This document shows, one piece after another, positions 1 to 9,958 of a DNA stretch of 64,000 nt. Each line of letters begins with the position of its first letter. The stretch's first letter is position 1. A program made the translations under genes and the position numbers. The notes under the pieces were generated by a model, which did no database searches, was not told where the DNA came from, and saw nothing but the letters and a program-made list of their open reading frames with translations. The stretch covers positions 62,001-126,000 of the forward strand of contig CADAAU010000005.1 of assembly GCA_902786015.1 (NCBI GenBank). Reading direction: 5' to 3'. This stretch comes from an uncultured Coriobacteriaceae bacterium (GTDB taxonomy: Bacteria > Actinomycetota > Coriobacteriia > Coriobacteriales > Atopobiaceae).

Positions 1-1279
1 TGCAGGAGAACAAGCAGGACAGGAAGCCGGCGCATGCGGAGCCGATCATGCCGCATACGAACGGGAACATGAACTTGAGGTTGACGCCGAAGATGGCGGG
101 CTCGGTAACACCCAGATAGCAGGAAAGCGACGCGGGAATGTTGACCTGCTCGGCGTTCTCGTCCTTCTTTTGCAGGACGCACATTGCCAGAACGGCAGAG
201 CCCTGAGCGATGTTGGAGAGGGCGATCATCGGCCACAGCATCGTTCCGCCGTAGTCGGCGATGAGCTGAAGGTCGATGGCGTTCGTCATGTGGTGCAGAC
301 CGGTGATGACCAGCGGAGCATACAGGCCGCCAAAGATGGCACCAAAGATAACGCGGAAGTCGCCCGTGATGCCGGCGTTAACCACCGAGGACACGGCGGA
401 GCCGAGGGCCCAACCGATGGGGCCGAGCACGAAGTGCGCCGCAATGACGGCGAGCAGAATCGAGCAGAACGGTACAAAGATCATTTGAACGATGGACGGC
501 ACTATCTTCTTGAAGAATCGCTCTAAGTAGTTAAAGGTAATCGCCGCAAGAATTGCGGGAATTACCTGTGCCTGATATCCAACCATGTGCACCTGCGCGA
601 AGCCGAAGTTCCAGCTGTACTCCGCCCACGTCTCCTCGGTGGCGCCGGCCACGGCATATGCATTGAGCAACTGGCTCGATACGAGCGTAAGACCCATGAC
701 GATGCCGAGCATCTCGGTACCACCCATCTTGCGGGTAACCGACCAGCAGATGCCCACGGGAATGCCAAGGTGGAATACGGCCTCGCCGATGAGCCAGAGA
801 AAGTGATTGACGCCCGACCAGAACTCGCTCATGGATGCAAGCGTTGCGTTGCCCTCGGGCCCAAAATAGGGCATGTCGCCCAACACGTTACGGAAGCCCA
901 AAATTAGACCGCCAGTGATGATGGCGGGAATGAGTGGTGCGAACACCTCGGCAATGGCGCCCATGGCACGTTGCAGAGGATTGCCCTGCTTTGCGGCGAG
1001 CTTCTTTGCCTCTTCGGTCGAGACGCCCGTGATACCGCTGATGGCAACGAACTCGTCATAGAAGTCGGCGACCTCGTTTCCGATGATCACCTGGAATTGG
1101 CCAGCTTGAGTAAAGCTGCCCTTTGCGGACGGGAGCGCTTCGATTGCCGGCACATCGGCAATGCTGGGGTCCACCAGCGTAAAGCGCATTCGGGTGACGC
1201 AGTGCGTGAGGGCGACTATGTTTTCCTTCCCGCCCACGAGGCGCAACATTTCGCGCGCGTCGTTCTCAAACTTGCCCAT
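1..1279 (-). CDS. treB: PTS trehalose-specific EIIBC (partial, C-terminus off window)
   Basis: Membrane permease of the phosphotransferase system that imports and phosphorylates trehalose. The first 426 residues are visible. An EIIB domain comes first, with the phosphocysteine Cys27 in THCVTRMRF, followed by the EIIC membrane domain. Family-typical segments are GSFTQAGQFQVIIG, GGLILGFRNVLGD, VGYQAQVIPA, APLVITGLHH and GVTEPAIFGVNLK. These match remembered TreB/TreP proteins more closely than sucrose or beta-glucoside permeases, but the substrate is assigned from memory of the family. The ATG start follows a strong AAGGAGG. No EIIA domain is seen; it may lie beyond the window or be supplied in trans. 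Confidence 0.85.
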   Translation of the reverse strand, partial: MGKFENDAREMLRLVGGKENIVALTHCVTRMRFTLVDPSIADVPAIEALPSAKGSFTQAGQFQVIIGNEVADFYDEFVAISGITGVSTEEAKKLAAKQGNPLQRAMGAIAEVFAPLIPAIITGGLILGFRNVLGDMPYFGPEGNATLASMSEFWSGVNHFLWLIGEAVFHLGIPVGICWSVTRKMGGTEMLGIVMGLTLVSSQLLNAYAVAGATEETWAEYSWNFGFAQVHMVGYQAQVIPAILAAITFNYLERFFKKIVPSIVQMIFVPFCSILLAVIAAHFVLGPIGWALGSAVSSVVNAGITGDFRVIFGAIFGGLYAPLVITGLHHMTNAIDLQLIADYGGTMLWPMIALSNIAQGSAVLAMCVLQKKDENAEQVNIPASLSCYLGVTEPAIFGVNLKFMFPFVCGMIGSACAGFLSCLFSC

Positions 1280-1334
1280 TCCTTCCTCCTTGCCACTAGT
1301 GTTATGGGTGGGTCCAGACACCCACAACGGCCGT

Positions 1335-1363
1335 TCACTTATCCAAAAAACATGAATAAGTGA
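1335..1363. promoter_or_regulatory. Inverted repeat upstream of treB
   Basis: TCACTTAT and ATAAGTGA form 8-bp arms around 13 nt, about 60 bp upstream of the treB start. A second related half (GTTATCTGGATAAG) lies near 1410-1423. This is a plausible operator for a sugar-responsive repressor. The regulator is unknown and no gene for it is visible. Confidence 0.4.
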
Positions 1364-1521
1364 TATTCTGCTTTAATAATCTCACGAAACAGAATTACCA
1401 ACCACTGCAAGTTATCTGGATAAGTAGCAGACTGACCCCGCTGTTCGCAGGGCTCGACGTGTCACGGGGACGTCGACGTGTCACGGAGAGGAGTTGACAC
1501 ACGTAAGTGCGTTGGACAACC

Positions 1522-1577
1522 CTACTCATCGGGGATGACGGGGACCCCCACCACGCGCAGGCTGTTTCTACTCACTC
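1522..1577 (-). pseudogene. Orphan second copy of the pyrG 3' end
   Basis: Read on the minus strand this encodes [18 protein letters not shown] plus a TAG stop. Intact pyrG ends [21 protein letters not shown], 111 bp away. Seven codons differ synonymously and only two (with the preceding codon) non-synonymously, so the copy looks like the tail of a diverged but functional pyrG rather than a random decayed duplicate. Short repeats flank it (TTGACACACG at 1494 and 1611; GTCACGGGGAC near 1461 and 1592). Nothing else codes in the gap 1280-1632. Confidence 0.75.
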
Positions 1578-1632
1578 CCTGTGTCACGGGCTGTCACGGG
1601 GACGGAGGCGTTGACACACGCGGTGGGCAACC

Positions 1633-3342
<1,710 letters not shown>

Positions 3343-3431
3343 CTATATTACTGCGCCCAGCTTACCGTGTGGTTACAGGCTCATAAACGATAAGCGATGT
3401 GTAACGATAGGGATACTCCCCATCACTTGTG

Positions 3432-3496
3432 GAACAGGGGACGTGTTTTTCGTTCCATCATTGGGTGGGATAGAACGAAAAACACGTCCCCTGTTC
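3432..3496. repeat. Perfect 24-bp inverted repeat beside tRNA-Arg
   Basis: Arms 3432-3455 and 3473-3496 are exactly complementary and enclose a 17-nt loop. The arm begins GAACAGGGGACGTG. It lies between pyrG and the tRNA gene. Such GGGGACGTG palindromes resemble REP-type dispersed hairpins. A role as terminator of the tRNA transcript, which runs toward it, is also possible. The rest of 3304-3431 shows only a partial match (GGGATACTCCCC) to the palindrome family found at 50.6 and 54.7 kb. Confidence 0.8.
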
Positions 3497-3506
3497 AAGG
3501 TTTCTC

Positions 3507-3583
3507 TGGTGCCCCCAGGGGGATTCGAACCCTCGACCTTCTGCTCCGGAGGCAGACACTCTAATCCACTGAGCTATAGGGGC
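3507..3583 (-). tRNA. tRNA-Arg (anticodon CCG)
   Basis: A 77-nt cloverleaf reads on the minus strand. The acceptor stem is GCCCCTA with TGGGGGC, the anticodon stem TCTGC/GCAGA encloses loop CTCCGGA with anticodon CCG, the T-arm contains GGTTCGAATCC, and the CCA end is encoded. Confidence 0.97.
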
Positions 3584-3664
3584 GCGAGGAGTAGTGTAGC
3601 ACGTCTCGGCCACATTCCCAACAAGACCACAATTTGGAAGGAGACGTGCGACATACCCACAAAT

Positions 3665-3688
3665 GAGGCCTACCCGTAGGCAGGCCTC
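3665..3688 (-). terminator. Probable terminator of the pyrophosphatase gene
   Basis: On the minus strand GAGGCCTGCC and GGTAGGCCTC pair (one G-T) around a tiny loop, followed by ATTTGT. It lies about 10 bp past the stop codon. The short T-run makes it only moderately convincing. Confidence 0.55.
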
Positions 3689-3698
3689 GTCGGGCAAC

Positions 3699-4889
3699 TT
3701 ATGATTTGGGTTGCGCGCTCAGCACGGCATCTATATCGGGCACAAGTTTCCCCTTGCGTGAGAAGCCTGGTTTAAACACATATGAGGTGCCATCGAACGT
3801 GGCCGTGTCATCATAGATTTTCTTTAGGAGCTCGTTGGTCGCATCGTTTGCCGGAACGAGATAGGTCACGCTGATGTCGTCGTGGAAAATGGATACCTGT
3901 GCGAGGGCATATTCCACATCCAGTGCCTTGAGCTGCTCGGGCAAAATTGCCTTCATGCGCTCCGTCATCGACTTCGCGCCCTCTTCGTCGTAGACGTTCA
4001 CGGCACCAATAGCATAACGGTGCCCTTCCGTTTCATAGTTCTTCAGATCACTGTTGAAGATTTGTTCATCCGTCATACCCTCGTAGGCGATGCCGGCCTT
4101 GTACAGATTGGCATAGTAAGCATCGGTGTCCTCGATTGCAGCGGCATCGGCAAGAATGCGTAGGGCCTCTTTGTCGGCAGTGGTCGTTGATGAGGATTTG
4201 AGATTGCTGGTGTCGGCGAGGATCGCACCGGCGAGCATCTTTGCGGTGGCGGCGTCGGGCGCGATTCCATAATTTACGTAACGAAGCCAAACGATGGTGG
4301 CCGTCGCTCCTATGGGCCGAGCGTCATAAAGGACTGGATTGGAGGTTTCGACTGACCCATCACCGTGGTGGTCGATAACGGTAATGACGTTGGCATCCTT
4401 GAGTCCATCGACAGACTGCTCGTAATCGCCATGGTCAACGAGGACCATGTTGGCACCCGACGCATTCTCGAGCTTCTCGGGAGTCTTGATCCCCGCCTCC
4501 TTAAGAATGTAGGCCGTCTCGTCGTTGATGTCCCCCAGCACCACGGGACGTGCATCGTATCCGAGCTTGCTGAGAAGGTCGGCATAGGCAATGGAAGAGC
4601 ATACGGTGTCGGTGTCGGGACTCTTGTGGCCGGTTACATAGATTGGCCCGTCCACGAGTTCGACGTTCTCTAGTTCGGCGCGATTGATGCGGACACGCAC
4701 TTCGTCATCTATAGTATACAGGTCGGTCGGAGCGTCCGAAGAGGCACTCGCCGCCGACTGAGTGTTGCTCGCATCGGCCGTCGTATTGGCGGGTGCGGAG
4801 GCACACCCACCCAAAAGAACGGCTAGCGTAACGGCCAGCGCCCACGCCATGCCCGTCGGCCTTGCGCCATGTTCCCGCACATCAATCAT
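3699..4889 (-). CDS. Lipoprotein form of family II (Mn-dependent) inorganic pyrophosphatase
   Basis: The protein is 396 aa. The N-terminus has a positively charged start, a hydrophobic stretch and the lipobox LLGGC (Cys29), then a Ser/Ala/Thr-rich linker, so the enzyme should be exported and lipid-anchored. The rest is a full DHH/DHHA2 pyrophosphatase: GHKSPDTDTVCSS (metal ligands His, Asp, Asp), VLVDHGD, VIDHH, AILADTSN, and near the C-terminus the substrate motif SRKGKLVP. Cytosolic family II PPases have no such leader. The start at 4889 is supported by GGAAAGGAAG; the downstream Met14 would still leave a signal peptide. A phosphatase acting on another extracellular phospho-compound is an alternative. 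Confidence 0.85.
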   Translation of the reverse strand: MIDVREHGARPTGMAWALAVTLAVLLGGCASAPANTTADASNTQSAASASSDAPTDLYTIDDEVRVRINRAELENVELVDGPIYVTGHKSPDTDTVCSSIAYADLLSKLGYDARPVVLGDINDETAYILKEAGIKTPEKLENASGANMVLVDHGDYEQSVDGLKDANVITVIDHHGDGSVETSNPVLYDARPIGATATIVWLRYVNYGIAPDAATAKMLAGAILADTSNLKSSSTTTADKEALRILADAAAIEDTDAYYANLYKAGIAYEGMTDEQIFNSDLKNYETEGHRYAIGAVNVYDEEGAKSMTERMKAILPEQLKALDVEYALAQVSIFHDDISVTYLVPANDATNELLKKIYDDTATFDGTSYVFKPGFSRKGKLVPDIDAVLSAQPKS

Positions 4890-5024
4890 AAAGGCTTCCT
4901 TTCCAATCGTTCGAATCAATTCGACTGGCCATTGTAATACATCCGCAAAAACCACGTATGCAAGAAGGCAATGCGTTGCATACGTAGCTTTTGCGTACCA
5001 GGCTCTAGGAAGGCCTTTACCATT

Positions 5025-5054
5025 ACGCAGGCCAGACATCAGCCCGGCCTGCGT
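5025..5054. terminator. Hairpin downstream of glnN
   Basis: ACGCAGGCC and GGCCTGCGT form a 9-bp stem with a 12-nt loop, about 40 bp past the glnN stop. The T-rich flank is on the plus strand, so its role as a terminator for the minus-strand gene is uncertain. The rest of 4890-5092 shows no gene. Confidence 0.4.
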
Positions 5055-5092
5055 TTCTTTGATTCTGCGTTCACATAAGAGCAATAAGTCCG

Positions 5093-7183
5093 TTACACGT
5101 AGAACAGCATGTCGTTGTAGGACGGCACGGGCCAGCAATCCTTGCTGCAGATGACTTCCATGCCGTCGACGGCCGCGCGCAGCTCATCCATTGCCGGGAG
5201 CACCTCATCGCGGTACGCCTCGTCCAACTCTGCAGGATCCCCTATGCTTCGCACCACCGCGTTCTTCTTTTCGAGCACGTCGGCAAGCTTCCATACCAAT
5301 TCCGCGCCTTTGGTCAGGCTTTGGCAGAGCCCCTCCTCCATACTCGATGTTATGCCGAACTTGTCTTTGGTAGCCAAATCCGAAGCGATGTCGCCCGCAT
5401 ACGCCATAATAGCGGGAACGTACAGACGACGAGCCATATCGCACATAACGTTCGCCTCGATGTTGATGAGCTTGGCGTACTGCTCCACCTTTGCGATATA
5501 GCGTGCATGAAGCTCCGCCTCGTTGAGCACGCCGTACTTCTCGAACAGCGCGACGTTCGCCGGATCGATGAGCGCGGGCAGCGCGTCGGGCGTGGTCTTG
5601 AGGTTGGGCAATCCGCGTCGCTCCGCCTCTGCTTCCCATTCCTCCGAATAACCATTGCCATCAAACAGCACACGCTGGTGATCGCGGAATGTGTGACGTA
5701 CAAAACGCATGGCCACGACATAGAACTCCTCGTCAGCGCGTGCGGCCACGTAGTCACAGAAGCGCTCGCACTGCTCGGCCACGGCAGTGTTGAGCACTAC
5801 GTTGGGGTCCGCAAGGTTTTGCTGCGATCCGCACATGCGGAACTCGAACTTGTTGCCAGTGAAGGCAAAAGGACTCGTCCGGTTGCGGTCGGTGTTGTCG
5901 CGGAAGATTTCGGGCAGCGCGGGAACGCCCAGGTCCATGAGCTCCGCCTCGTGCGCCTCGGCATGTTCCTTCTTTATAAGGGCGTCTACAACGGGCGAAA
6001 GTGCGTCACCGAGGAAGATGGACACGATGGCCGGCGGCGCTTCGTTCGCGCCAAGGCGATGGTCGTTACCGGCCGATGCCACGCTCATGCGCATGAGGTC
6101 AGCATGCTCGTCCACGGCCGCGATGAGGCAGGCAAGGAACACCAGGAACTGCAGGTTGTCCTCGGGATGCGGTCCTGGTTCGAGCAGGTTGCGTCCATCG
6201 GCCGAGATGGACCAATTGTTATGCTTGCCCGAGCCGTTCACATACTCAAACGGCTTCTCGTGCTGCAGACAGGCAAAGCCATAGTTTGTCGCGAGCAGCT
6301 TGAGCTTCTCCATGGTAAGAAGGTTGTCGTCGATGGCAAGCGAGCCCTGCTCAAAGATGGGAGCAAGCTCATGCTGGCATGGAGCAACCTCGTTGTGCTT
6401 GGTCTTTGCGGGGACGGCTAGCTTCCACAGCTCGTCGTCGAGTTCCTTCATGAAGGCGTTTACCGAGGGTCGAATGGCACCAAAGTAGTGTTCCTCCAGC
6501 TCCTGTCCCTTGGCGGGAGCGGCACCAAACAGAGTCCTCCCCGTAAGGATAAGGTCGGGACGTGCCTCGTAGTCCGCTTCCGTAATCAGAAAGTATTCCT
6601 GCTCCGGCCCGATGGTCGTTATCACTCTTCTCGGTTCGCGACCAAACAACGAAAGGACGCGCTTCGCCTGCTTCTCTAGCGCAGCCTCCGAGCGAAGGAG
6701 CGGTGTTCGCTTGTCGAGTGCCTCGCCCGTATACGAGATGAATGCGGTGGGAATACACAGGACTTCGTCCTTAATGAATGCCGGACTCGTGGGATCCCAC
6801 ACTGTGTAGCCACGTGCCTCAAAGGTTGCTCGCAAACCACCGGACGGAAGGCTCGAAGCATCCGGCTCACCTTGCACGAGTTCCTTTCCCGAGAAGGCCA
6901 TGATCACCGTACCGTCATCCTGCGGGGTAATGAAGCTGTCGTGTTTCTCACTCGTGATGCCGTTGAGCGGTTGGAACCAGTGAGTAAAGTGCGTGGCCCC
7001 CTGTTCGAGTGCCCACTCCTTCATTGCGTGGGCAACCTCGTTGGCTATGTCCAAGTCGATGGGCACGCCCTCCTTTATGACGCGTGATAGCTCCTTGTAC
7101 GTAGGCTTCGGAAGCCGCTCACGCATGTCGGAATCCGAGAACACAAGGCTGCCGAACTCTGCCGAGACTTTGTCCTTTGCCAT
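5093..7183 (-). CDS. glnN: Glutamine synthetase type III
   Basis: ATP-dependent synthesis of glutamine from glutamate and ammonium. The 696-aa size is that of the GS III family, far longer than GS I. Recognisable segments include HFTHWFQPLNG, GPEQEYFLI, KTKHNEVAPCQHELAPIFE, NGSGKHNNWS and ANEAPPAIVS with the GAN metal/ammonium region. The start at 7183 follows GGAGGAGAG. The neighbourhood (gltBD, glnB, amt) fits ammonium assimilation. A 490-nt leader with its own promoter precedes it. Confidence 0.96.
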   Translation of the reverse strand: MAKDKVSAEFGSLVFSDSDMRERLPKPTYKELSRVIKEGVPIDLDIANEVAHAMKEWALEQGATHFTHWFQPLNGITSEKHDSFITPQDDGTVIMAFSGKELVQGEPDASSLPSGGLRATFEARGYTVWDPTSPAFIKDEVLCIPTAFISYTGEALDKRTPLLRSEAALEKQAKRVLSLFGREPRRVITTIGPEQEYFLITEADYEARPDLILTGRTLFGAAPAKGQELEEHYFGAIRPSVNAFMKELDDELWKLAVPAKTKHNEVAPCQHELAPIFEQGSLAIDDNLLTMEKLKLLATNYGFACLQHEKPFEYVNGSGKHNNWSISADGRNLLEPGPHPEDNLQFLVFLACLIAAVDEHADLMRMSVASAGNDHRLGANEAPPAIVSIFLGDALSPVVDALIKKEHAEAHEAELMDLGVPALPEIFRDNTDRNRTSPFAFTGNKFEFRMCGSQQNLADPNVVLNTAVAEQCERFCDYVAARADEEFYVVAMRFVRHTFRDHQRVLFDGNGYSEEWEAEAERRGLPNLKTTPDALPALIDPANVALFEKYGVLNEAELHARYIAKVEQYAKLINIEANVMCDMARRLYVPAIMAYAGDIASDLATKDKFGITSSMEEGLCQSLTKGAELVWKLADVLEKKNAVVRSIGDPAELDEAYRDEVLPAMDELRAAVDGMEVICSKDCWPVPSYNDMLFYV

Positions 7184-7246
7184 TTCTCTCCTCCTTCGTC
7201 GAGTCCAAAAGAACGCGCACAAGACTAGGGAGGTCGTATTTCACAG

Positions 7247-7474
7247 TTATTTCGAAGCAGTGTCGCAATGCAAAGCGTCTCTTTGCCACGGGATAACGCA
7301 AAGCGATGGAAGCATCACATCTTTAGGAGCGCTCGACTTCCGGGCTTTTATGAATCGGTAATAGCGGTTTACCAAGCTTTTGTATCCCCATTCCCGGATC
7401 AGCTTGCGTCGGATGCGGTAACGGCCACTGCCTGTCTTGCCGCTGGCCACCGTTCGTATCATGTCGCACAGCAT
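7247..7474 (-). CDS. Small hypothetical protein in the glnN leader
   Basis: A 75-codon frame from ATG 7474, very basic (RYRIRRKLIREWGYK), ending 64 bp before the glnN ATG. No family is recognised. It could be a relic of a larger gene: the same frame is open further upstream but has no good start. Translation is unproven. Confidence 0.3.
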   Translation of the reverse strand: MLCDMIRTVASGKTGSGRYRIRRKLIREWGYKSLVNRYYRFIKARKSSAPKDVMLPSLCVIPWQRDALHCDTASK

Positions 7475-7488
7475 GTGGTCTATTTTCC

Positions 7489-7665
7489 CTAGTCCGTCAT
7501 GGACGGAAACGACGCGGAAGGCTTCCTCAAGTCCCAGGAGTCGATCAGGTTGTTTGCGCGCGAAACGACCAGGAACAGCCTCATGCCTGACTGATCCAGA
7601 AAGAATGGGCTTTCCGAAAAAACGATATACCCGGTGCGAACAGGCAGAGCAGTCAAGCCGCTCAT
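7489..7665 (-). CDS. Small hypothetical protein, first frame after the leader promoter
   Basis: A 58-aa frame beginning MSGLTALPVRTGYIVF. Its ATG is preceded by TTGGGGA and lies about 17 nt downstream of a consensus -10 box. It stops 14 nt before the next small frame. No homologue is recognised. It may be a leader peptide or part of a decayed gene. Confidence 0.35.
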   Translation of the reverse strand: MSGLTALPVRTGYIVFSESPFFLDQSGMRLFLVVSRANNLIDSWDLRKPSASFPSMTD

Positions 7666-7681
7666 TCCCCAAGACTAATTT

Positions 7682-7710
7682 ATTATAGGATGCCGCTACC
7701 CCAACGTCAA
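7682..7710 (-). promoter_or_regulatory. Sigma70-type promoter reading toward glnN
   Basis: On the minus strand TTGACG (7710-7705), a 17-nt spacer and TATAAT (7687-7682), which is near consensus. Transcription from here would cross two small frames before glnN, giving a leader of roughly 490 nt. Confidence 0.7.
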
Positions 7711-7811
7711 GCTCAGCGAAAGGCCCGCAATTCCGGCTGGGGTTGGTGCAGCACAGCGGCCGATCCCGGCAAGGCCACCGAAGGGGGTTCTCGCCCCCTT
7801 TTGCAGCTCCA

Positions 7812-8768
7812 TCACTCTGGCACGATGCGCAGAACGACCATATGCTGCTGCACGAGCGAGTCGGTGCGCATGAAGAACACGCGACCATCCACGGGCGACT
7901 GCAGCGTCTCCAGCACGTGCGTGTCGAACGCATCGAGTACCTGGGCGAGCGTCTGGCCCTTGCGCACACGATCCCCCACCCGAACGGATGACATCAAGAA
8001 TCCAGCTGACCTCTTGGTCCTCAGGTCAACCAAATCACTCTCGGGCAGCAGGATGCTTTGTGCCCCATATCCCGTCATCTTCTTTGGCATTGACCTCAGA
8101 ACGCCGCGAGCGACAAGGAATCGCATTACGGCATCGGTCACCACCTGAGCGCTCCCCTTATCGATACGGTCGGTAGCCTTGCTGTAAAGCGAGAAGGCGT
8201 GTGTACCGTTCTGCTGCCACACGTAGTTGAGCGTCGACTCGTCATAGGAAGTGGGCACCCGTGTCAGCACGTAGGGCAAACAGAAGTCTCGAGCGAGTAC
8301 GGCCGAGCGGTCGGAGATGGGACCTTGGTACGCTATACGCACATGAGGCAGAAAGTCTCCCTGCTGGTTGAAACTGCATAACTGAATACCGTGCTCGTAC
8401 GTCTGCGCCACGCGCAGGATCGATGCCGCAATACGCTCGGTGGTTCCACCATCAGCATCTCCGGGAAAACTCCTGTTTATGTCGGTGCGGTCCACGGGCC
8501 AAAAGCGTTGGTTGACGTTCATGGAGAACGGGTTGATGCAGGGCAGCACGAGGACGCTCATTCGCGTGTCGAACAGCCCCTCTTGTTCAAGGTTGGCAAG
8601 CATTGACACAAGACGAGCGCATATGAAGGTCTGCTGTACCTCGTTGCCACGTGTAGACCCCACTATGGCGCACGCGCGCGCACCACGTTCGTTGCCGAAC
8701 TCAAAGCCGCGGATGCGCATAGGCTCCCGATGCGGAACTTCCATCTGAAACACGATGCCACGTCTCAT
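7812..8768 (-). CDS. AstE/AspA-family (M14-like) protein, zinc site degenerate
   Basis: 318 aa of the succinylglutamate desuccinylase/aspartoacylase fold. The first family motif, usually HGNE, reads STRGNE here, so the zinc His is replaced by Arg. Where the family has a second His (often DLH) the sequence reads IQLCSF. Only the Glu ligand is kept, so zinc hydrolase activity is doubtful. DRTDINRSFPGD matches the family substrate-binding loop. Its start overlaps the end of the upstream paralogue by 4 bp (ATGA), so the two are translationally coupled and may form a heteromer. The substrate is unknown. Confidence 0.75.
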   Translation of the reverse strand: MRRGIVFQMEVPHREPMRIRGFEFGNERGARACAIVGSTRGNEVQQTFICARLVSMLANLEQEGLFDTRMSVLVLPCINPFSMNVNQRFWPVDRTDINRSFPGDADGGTTERIAASILRVAQTYEHGIQLCSFNQQGDFLPHVRIAYQGPISDRSAVLARDFCLPYVLTRVPTSYDESTLNYVWQQNGTHAFSLYSKATDRIDKGSAQVVTDAVMRFLVARGVLRSMPKKMTGYGAQSILLPESDLVDLRTKRSAGFLMSSVRVGDRVRKGQTLAQVLDAFDTHVLETLQSPVDGRVFFMRTDSLVQQHMVVLRIVPE

Positions 8769-9694
8769 AGCCTCTCCTCCAGAATCCGTGCGAGCAAAGA
8801 CCCCGGTTGTGTGATGGGGTATGCCCTAAGCGAGAAGAGAAGTCCACTGCACGGTGCCCGCACCTCGCAAGCAGTCGTTCCCTCCAGAGGATCGACAATC
8901 GCACCAATCACGTCGCCTCTTCCTACCTGCGTGCCATGCTCCACCCATGGAATGAACAGTCCAGGACTCGATGCGGTAATAACAGAGACGTTACCACCTC
9001 GCACCACCTTTGGATACGGTAGCGAGATTGTGGGTCCTGTCCAGGCGTGCAGATGTTCAAGTAGACGCAAAATGCCCTCTACCAACCATGATCCTGAGTC
9101 CGTGCTCACCCCTACCCCCGTTCCCATCTCGACGACAATCGTCGGGCACCTTCGCGCATTGAGTGCATGTGCCAAGGTGGGTTCGATTACGGGCATCGAA
9201 TCCCGTACCCAAATGATCTGGGGATTGAGCAAGACGGCAAGGTCAACAAGACCTTGGGAATCTCCCTCGTCTATGCGCGCCTGCGTCATCTCGCGCACAT
9301 ACACGTCGGATGAATGAATCACCACGCAAACGCGTGCGCCCAATATATCGCGAAACACGGCGTCGGCGAGCACTTCCGTAAGGTTGCCGTCAGGATTGCC
9401 CGGAAAGGTACGCTCAAGGTCGATGTCGAACTGTGGTACGCCATGCTCGCGCGAAGAGAGCCCCAAGGGATTGAGGGCCGGATAGATGTCCACGACACCC
9501 TTTAGGCTAAATGGAGCCTCGTTGAGCCTGCGCGCAAGCTCGAAGGCCACGAACTGCCCCTCGAGCTCGTCTCCGTACATACCTGTAACCACGGCAATAC
9601 GTGGACCATCGCTCCTCATGCCACCGATGCGATTCTTTTGCACCACGAGGCTCTCGCCTATGGGAAGCATCGCGGAAAATACGGCCTGCTTCAT
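8765..9694 (-). CDS. AstE/AspA-family deacylase-like protein
   Basis: 309 aa, first gene of a two-gene unit with the paralogue downstream. Motifs are VTGMYGDELEG (usually HGDExxG; Tyr replaces the first His), LERTFPGNPDG and VVIHSSD, which retains the later His. Two of the three expected zinc ligands remain. The C-terminal domain is beta-rich (biotinyl-like: VGRGDVIGAIVDP), as usual in this family. Start ATG at 9694. Roles in deacylating an N-acyl amino acid or peptide are family inference only. Confidence 0.75.
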   Translation of the reverse strand: MKQAVFSAMLPIGESLVVQKNRIGGMRSDGPRIAVVTGMYGDELEGQFVAFELARRLNEAPFSLKGVVDIYPALNPLGLSSREHGVPQFDIDLERTFPGNPDGNLTEVLADAVFRDILGARVCVVIHSSDVYVREMTQARIDEGDSQGLVDLAVLLNPQIIWVRDSMPVIEPTLAHALNARRCPTIVVEMGTGVGVSTDSGSWLVEGILRLLEHLHAWTGPTISLPYPKVVRGGNVSVITASSPGLFIPWVEHGTQVGRGDVIGAIVDPLEGTTACEVRAPCSGLLFSLRAYPITQPGSLLARILEERL

Positions 9695-9958
9695 GTGCGT
9701 TCCTCACGTACGAACAGATGGACGACATCCTCTCATCAATTATGTTCGGATGATGCTGCGGAGTGATTGCCCGTAGATTTCCGAAACACTTCGCATAGCT
9801 CACAAGCGTATGTCCTCATGGTCACAACTTGAAGTCGCAAAGGAAGACCGCCCAAGGCAGCCAGACCGTTGTGTACAGTGGCTCTTACGCCCTGCCACGC
9901 CCGTTCAGTCGACGCGTCGCAGGGCGCACGAATGACTTCGTCAAGGACAGGGGAATCC

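Noticed and set aside
7247..7969. A 240-codon frame extending from the glnN leader into the AstE-like gene
   Set aside because: Its first third overlaps a confident gene on the same strand in another frame, and only the last part (from 7474) has an ATG.
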